Assembly (NCBI RefSeq): GCF_019052655.1
Contig: NZ_JAHQVB010000010.1
Span: 1 to 46,663, forward strand
Direction: 5' to 3'
From: Holdemanella porci
Lineage (GTDB): Bacteria > Bacillota_I > Bacilli_A > Erysipelotrichales > Erysipelotrichaceae
Length of the DNA: 46,663 bases
This document shows, piece after piece, positions 43,104 to 46,663 of the stretch (position 1 is the first letter of the stretch; every line of letters begins with the position of its first letter). Under the pieces are notes generated by a model that was given only the letters and a program-made list of their open reading frames with translations, searched no databases and had not been told where the DNA came from. The translations under genes and the position numbers were made by a program.

Positions 43104-43952
43104 TTATAATTCAATCATCAACATACGATCTTTTCCTGACATATCTTTATGTACAGTAATCGTTGCAGATTCAAAATATTCACGAGCTAGATTCGATAAA
43201 GATTCACCTTGATCCCATCCCATTTCAAAGGCAAGGAAGGCTTTTTCATTCAATACTAAATGTGCTTTTTCAAATACATCACGATAGAATTTTAATCCGT
43301 CTTCTCCACCAAATAGAGCTACGTGTGGTTCATAGTCCACAACGCTTTGTTCCATCTTCTCTTCACTTGGAATATATGGTGGATTGCAAACTAGAATATC
43401 ACAATGTAAATCGCGATCTACAAATGGATCTAACATACTTCCACAAATAAAGTTTACATGCGCATCCAACTTTTCATTATTCTTTTGTGCAACCACTAAA
43501 GCTTCTTTTGAAATATCCGATGCGATCACATCCATTCTAGGTTCTTCTAGATTTAAAGTGATACCAATTGCACCTGATCCTGTTGCCACATCAAATACAT
43601 TGACATGATCTTTATCGGCAAAATAATCATCAAACTTAGATAATACAAGTCCTACAAGTTCTTCTGTTTCAGGTCTAGGAATTAAAACATCTTCATTCAC
43701 AATAAAGTCATAGCCATAGAAACATTCATACCCTAATACATAGCCTAATGGTTCTCCATTTTCCATTAAATGAATTCCTTCTAAATAATCCGTTTGAATT
43801 TGTTCATCCGCCTCTTCATCCATAGAAATATATAGATTTACATTTTTTTGACGACATAACTCTACCATGAAAAGTTGAGCTGCCTGTTCACCTTGACCAG
43901 CCTTATAAAGACGTTCTTTACCTTCATTGATCAATGAATGATATGTACTCAT
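43104..43952 (-). CDS. prmC: Peptide chain release factor N5-glutamine methyltransferase
   Basis: Methylates the glutamine of the GGQ motif in release factors RF1 and RF2. The N-terminal helical domain (about 1-80) binds the factor. The SAM motif is DVATGSGAIGI (about 119-129), and the catalytic NPPYIPSEE lies near residues 186-194. The length of 282 residues is normal. Its ATG shares one base with the prfA stop (TAATG), giving the conserved prfA-prmC pair in which enzyme and substrate are made together. Confidence 0.96.
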   Translation of the reverse strand: MSTYHSLINEGKERLYKAGQGEQAAQLFMVELCRQKNVNLYISMDEEADEQIQTDYLEGIHLMENGEPLGYVLGYECFYGYDFIVNEDVLIPRPETEELVGLVLSKFDDYFADKDHVNVFDVATGSGAIGITLNLEEPRMDVIASDISKEALVVAQKNNEKLDAHVNFICGSMLDPFVDRDLHCDILVCNPPYIPSEEKMEQSVVDYEPHVALFGGEDGLKFYRDVFEKAHLVLNEKAFLAFEMGWDQGESLSNLAREYFESATITVHKDMSGKDRMLMIEL

Positions 43953-45028
43953 TATTCTTTTTCTCCAGCAATTTTTGCCTGTTGATCTGCAAGCTGTAAT
44001 GCAGCCATTAAATCATCTAAACGACCATCCATAATACGGTCTAACTGATTGACTGTATATCCAATACGGTGATCTGTCACACGGTTTTGAGGATAGTTAT
44101 ATGTACGGATCTTTTCTGCACGATCTCCAGTACCAATCTTTGTACGACGTTCTTTGTCGTTCTTTTGATCCAATTCACGTTGTCTTTCTTCATATACACG
44201 AGCACGAATTGTCATTAAAGCTGTTGCACGGTTTTCATGTTGACTACGACCATCCTGACACTTAACTACAATACCTGTTGGTTTGTGAACGATACGTACA
44301 GCTGAATCGGTTTTATTAACGTGCTGTCCTCCAGCTCCACTTGAACGCATTGTTTCAATTTCCAAGTCGTTCATATCAATATCAAAGTCTTCTGCCTCTA
44401 CTTCTGGCATACACAATACTGTTGCAGTAGAAGTATGAATACGACCTTGTGATTCTGTCTTTGGCACACGTTGCACACGGTGAGAACCAGATTCAAATTT
44501 TAAAGTTCCATAAGCCCCTTCTCCATTGACTTTAAATGAAACCAATGAGAATCCTCCAGCTTCACTATCTTCCATTTCAATGACTTCTGTTCTCCAACCT
44601 TTTGCCTCTGCATATTTTGAATACATTCTAAATAAGTCTCCGGCAAAGATATTTCCTTCGTCTCCACCAGCTGCTCCACGAATTTCTAAAATCGCATTAT
44701 GAGAATCGTTAGGATCTTTTGGTACTAAAAGCAATTCTAAACGGTCTAAATAATTTTGGATTTTTGGTTCTAATTCTTCCAATTCCATTTGTGCCATTTC
44801 ACGAATTTCTTTATCTTCCTCTTTTGAAAGAACTTTTGCCTCTTCTAATTCATCAACTGCTTTTTTATATTCTTCGTATGTTTCTACAATAGGTGTCAAC
44901 TCATTTTGTTCTCGCCCCAATTTTGCCATTGTCTTACGATCTGATACAACATCACTTTGCATCATCAAATCATTGATTTCACAATAACGCTCAGCCATTT
45001 TTTCTAAACGCTCATCCATTTTTGCCAT
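43952..45028 (-). CDS. prfA: Peptide chain release factor 1
   Basis: Ends translation at UAA and UAG. The 358-residue protein has the helical domain 1, HRVQRVPKTESQGRIHTS with the PxT codon-recognition element (PKT), and the GGQ in SSGAGGQHVNKTDSAVR that enters the peptidyl transferase centre. HENRATAL and ENPYNYPQNR-like YNYPQNRVTDHR follow. The ATG of MAKMDE has AAAGGATG at a normal distance. A promoter is visible about 85 bases upstream. Confidence 0.97.
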   Translation of the reverse strand: MAKMDERLEKMAERYCEINDLMMQSDVVSDRKTMAKLGREQNELTPIVETYEEYKKAVDELEEAKVLSKEEDKEIREMAQMELEELEPKIQNYLDRLELLLVPKDPNDSHNAILEIRGAAGGDEGNIFAGDLFRMYSKYAEAKGWRTEVIEMEDSEAGGFSLVSFKVNGEGAYGTLKFESGSHRVQRVPKTESQGRIHTSTATVLCMPEVEAEDFDIDMNDLEIETMRSSGAGGQHVNKTDSAVRIVHKPTGIVVKCQDGRSQHENRATALMTIRARVYEERQRELDQKNDKERRTKIGTGDRAEKIRTYNYPQNRVTDHRIGYTVNQLDRIMDGRLDDLMAALQLADQQAKIAGEKE

Positions 45029-45113
45029 AAATATACATCCTTTCTCTATAATTTTTATATCTTGAGTGTTTTACCACTTAAAAAACGCTTTATTTTAGCG
45101 ATATACCCCATCT

Positions 45114-45142
45114 ATTTTAATATAAAGAACAAGTATTGTCGA
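45114..45142 (-). promoter_or_regulatory. Promoter of prfA-prmC
   Basis: TCGACA (45142-45137), a 17-base spacer and TAAAAT (45119-45114), each five of six to consensus. Confidence 0.65.
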
Positions 45143-45180
45143 TGGAAATTGTCCTATTACGCAATTTTTGAAGATAAGAG

Positions 45181-45186
45181 TATAAT
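45181..45186 (+). promoter_or_regulatory. -10 element directly before the GH73 gene
   Basis: A perfect TATAAT, followed by six bases and then the ATG of MKQKRK. No clear -35 is present; AAGAG upstream is at best a weak ribosome site for the earlier ATG at 45187. Confidence 0.4.
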
Positions 45187-45192
45187 ATGAGT

Positions 45193-46572
45193 ATGAAACA
45201 GAAAAGAAAAGTTAAAAAAATACCAGTTGTGTTTATTCTTACTTTACTCATTTTCGTATTTATAGTTATTCCCTTCACCATTTTAAAAATCACTGAAGAC
45301 GGACAATACTACGTAGAAGATTTAAATACAAGTGAAGTACAAGCTTCCTATAAGCATTACATCTTCGCATCTTTTAAGATGGATACAATCGATTCTAAGT
45401 ATGCGTGCATAAAAGATGAAAACGGAAAAATTTTACGACTTCAATCTGGCATTGTTAATTTAAAGACGAAAGACATAACTGAAAATACAGAATACACAAC
45501 AGATACAGGTGAAACTGGATATGTGAATGGAAGTTATGGTGCAGATGCTCAATATTTAGGAACCAGCTTTAACGGAAAGAAGGTTCACTTTAAAATAAGC
45601 GGCATACAAGCATGGGCAGACATCAACAATGTTGAATTGTACTTATATGACGATTCTTATACTTTATCCACATATTATGTTTATAACGGTTCCCTCATTC
45701 ATACGATTTCTACAGATCTTGTTCAAGGAAATGCGAATTCTATTGCGATTGGTCCTGCCCCAAAATTTTTAAAAGAAGGTACTGCCTATTATTCATATGA
45801 TGGTCACTATTTTTATACGAGCTATAAAAACTTAGTTGATGATAAAAAGGTCAATAAAAATCCATACTATAACTATTATCAATATGTTCCACACAGAACC
45901 ACGTCGTATTTGAATCATGCGATTTATAATACGTATGTCAACGATAAATCCGCACTCTATAATCAAGCCGATGTATTTTTTAATATACAAGCTAAATACA
46001 CAATCAACGCATCTATGATGTATGCGCTTGCCCTAAATGAGAGTGGTCTAGGACTTAGTCAGTATGCGCTTGAATATCATAATTTATTCGGTCATGCAGC
46101 CATTGATGAAAATCCAGATAACGCAAATCAATACAAATCAATAGCAGATTGTGTAAAACAACATGCCTACAATTTCTTGCAGCAAGGTTATCTAAATCCT
46201 GAAGATTCAAGATATTACGGTTCGTGGTTTGGGGATAAGGCAAGTGGCATCAACGTGAACTATGCTTCTGATCCGTACTGGGGAGAAAAAGCGGCTAGTT
46301 TCTATTATCAATTGGATGAAGATGGTATTGACCAAAAAAAGAATCCAATCAAAATAATACAACTATCTAAGGACTTAAAGGTATATGCACCAAACAAAAA
46401 AGATGTTATTTATACTCATAAAAAAGGAAGTATTGTATCGATTCATATATTAAAAGATAAGTATGGGTACTATAAAATATCAAGTGAAGCACCTGTTAAA
46501 GATAATCATTTGAATATAAATGCTAAATATAAGAATAGCTATGCATATATCAAGAAATCGGATTTCAAATAA
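45193..46572 (+). CDS. Glucosaminidase (GH73-type) cell-wall hydrolase
   Basis: A 459-residue membrane-anchored or secreted peptidoglycan hydrolase. A basic start and one hydrophobic segment (about 9-31) act as signal anchor. A strand-rich middle region (35-240) of unknown fold follows. The glucosaminidase domain (about 250-375) has MMYALALNESGLGLSQ with catalytic Glu283, EYHNLFGHAA and the YASDPYWGEKAAS end of the family. The last 70 residues look like an SH3-type wall-binding domain. Two ATGs six bases apart are possible: 45187 or 45193. I chose the second because TATAAT abuts the first. Confidence 0.88.
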   Translation: MKQKRKVKKIPVVFILTLLIFVFIVIPFTILKITEDGQYYVEDLNTSEVQASYKHYIFASFKMDTIDSKYACIKDENGKILRLQSGIVNLKTKDITENTEYTTDTGETGYVNGSYGADAQYLGTSFNGKKVHFKISGIQAWADINNVELYLYDDSYTLSTYYVYNGSLIHTISTDLVQGNANSIAIGPAPKFLKEGTAYYSYDGHYFYTSYKNLVDDKKVNKNPYYNYYQYVPHRTTSYLNHAIYNTYVNDKSALYNQADVFFNIQAKYTINASMMYALALNESGLGLSQYALEYHNLFGHAAIDENPDNANQYKSIADCVKQHAYNFLQQGYLNPEDSRYYGSWFGDKASGINVNYASDPYWGEKAASFYYQLDEDGIDQKKNPIKIIQLSKDLKVYAPNKKDVIYTHKKGSIVSIHILKDKYGYYKISSEAPVKDNHLNINAKYKNSYAYIKKSDFK

Positions 46573-46574
46573 AA

Positions 46575-46614
46575 GAAACCATTCTAGTGTTGGCGTCTAG
46601 AATGGTTCCTTTTT
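46575..46614 (+). terminator. Terminator of the GH73 gene
   Basis: GAAACCATTCTAG and CTAGAATGGTTC pair (one mismatch near the base) over a nine-base loop, then five T. Confidence 0.95.
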
Positions 46615-46643
46615 GTTTATTATTATTTTTTTAGGAGAGAGAT

Positions 46644-46663
46644 ATGAATATTGGTTTATTTCT
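46644..46663 (+). CDS. Start of a gene cut by the window edge
   Basis: ATG with AGGAGAG seven bases upstream; the visible residues are MNIGLF. This start is common in family 1 glycosyltransferases of lipid glucosylation, but six residues cannot prove it. Confidence 0.5.

Noticed and set aside
45072..45080. A further ACCACTTA in the prfA leader, considered as a LytTR site
   Set aside because: There is no second copy at 21 bp; a single eight-base match is expected by chance.
45079..45103. CGCT-AGCG hairpin followed by six T in the prfA leader, considered as an attenuator
   Set aside because: The stem is only four base pairs, too weak to call.
1..46663. CRISPR arrays, tRNA and rRNA genes, intact insertion sequences
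   Set aside because: No regularly spaced repeats, cloverleaf sequences, rRNA motifs or transposase frames were seen.

Overview
The window is a gene-dense, AT-rich chromosomal segment of a low-GC Gram-positive fermenter. Gene content and protein flavour suggest a Bacillota gut bacterium of the Erysipelotrichia type: mannose-family PTS with ManO, split transketolase, stand-alone glycogen branching enzyme, reverse rubrerythrin, AddAB, TagO, and a DUF1146-MreB-like cluster. The taxonomic placement is inference. I see no rRNA, tRNA, CRISPR array, prophage or intact transposase, and no gene-free stretch over 300 bases.

Layout. 1-270: hairpins that may be a transposon end, then terminators. 271-6610 (minus): a mannose-type PTS operon (IIAB, IIC, IID, ManO), preceded by a glucose-type EIICBA gene and a BglG-family antiterminator gene. 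The mannose operon leader holds a promoter, a cre-like site, a RAT and an overlapping terminator. 6643-9412 (minus): a 16S rRNA methyltransferase-like gene, a two-gene transketolase and an unknown gene. 9490-17660 (minus): glgB, dusB, hslO, ftsH, hpt, tilS and a MazF-like gene. 17710-22970 (minus): a tightly overlapping seven-gene operon, yitT-rnmV-rsmA-ispE-DUF1146-MreB-like-tagO, covering rRNA maturation, isoprenoid synthesis and envelope polymer initiation.

23037-33213 is mostly plus strand: a purine-riboswitch-like leader before an FAD dehydrogenase; addBA behind two tandem dyads; an AzgA-type purine permease; a minus-strand cytidylate-kinase-like gene; a HAD phosphatase. 33234-38157 (minus): a small unknown gene, an AEC transporter, tex and a DUF4143-type ATPase. 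38180-39955 is the most accessory-looking part: 33-bp direct repeats, a decayed YoeB toxin with its surviving terminator, a LytTR regulator/LiaF-like membrane pair with a 21-bp-spaced direct-repeat operator, and an apparent HicA-HicB fusion. 40089-45028 (minus): MATE transporter, map, reverse rubrerythrin, prmC and prfA. 45193 to the end (plus): a GH73-type cell-wall hydrolase and the first codons of another gene.

The most interesting points are: the variant purine riboswitch architecture before a COG2509 FAD dehydrogenase; the RAT/terminator/cre leader next to its likely regulator; the LytTR/LiaF-like autoregulatory pair; the tandem 5-4-5 dyads before addBA; the HicA-HicB chimera; and genes whose -10 element sits exactly six bases before ATG, suggesting leaderless mRNAs. 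All functional statements come from reading motifs and family patterns by eye; no database search was run.
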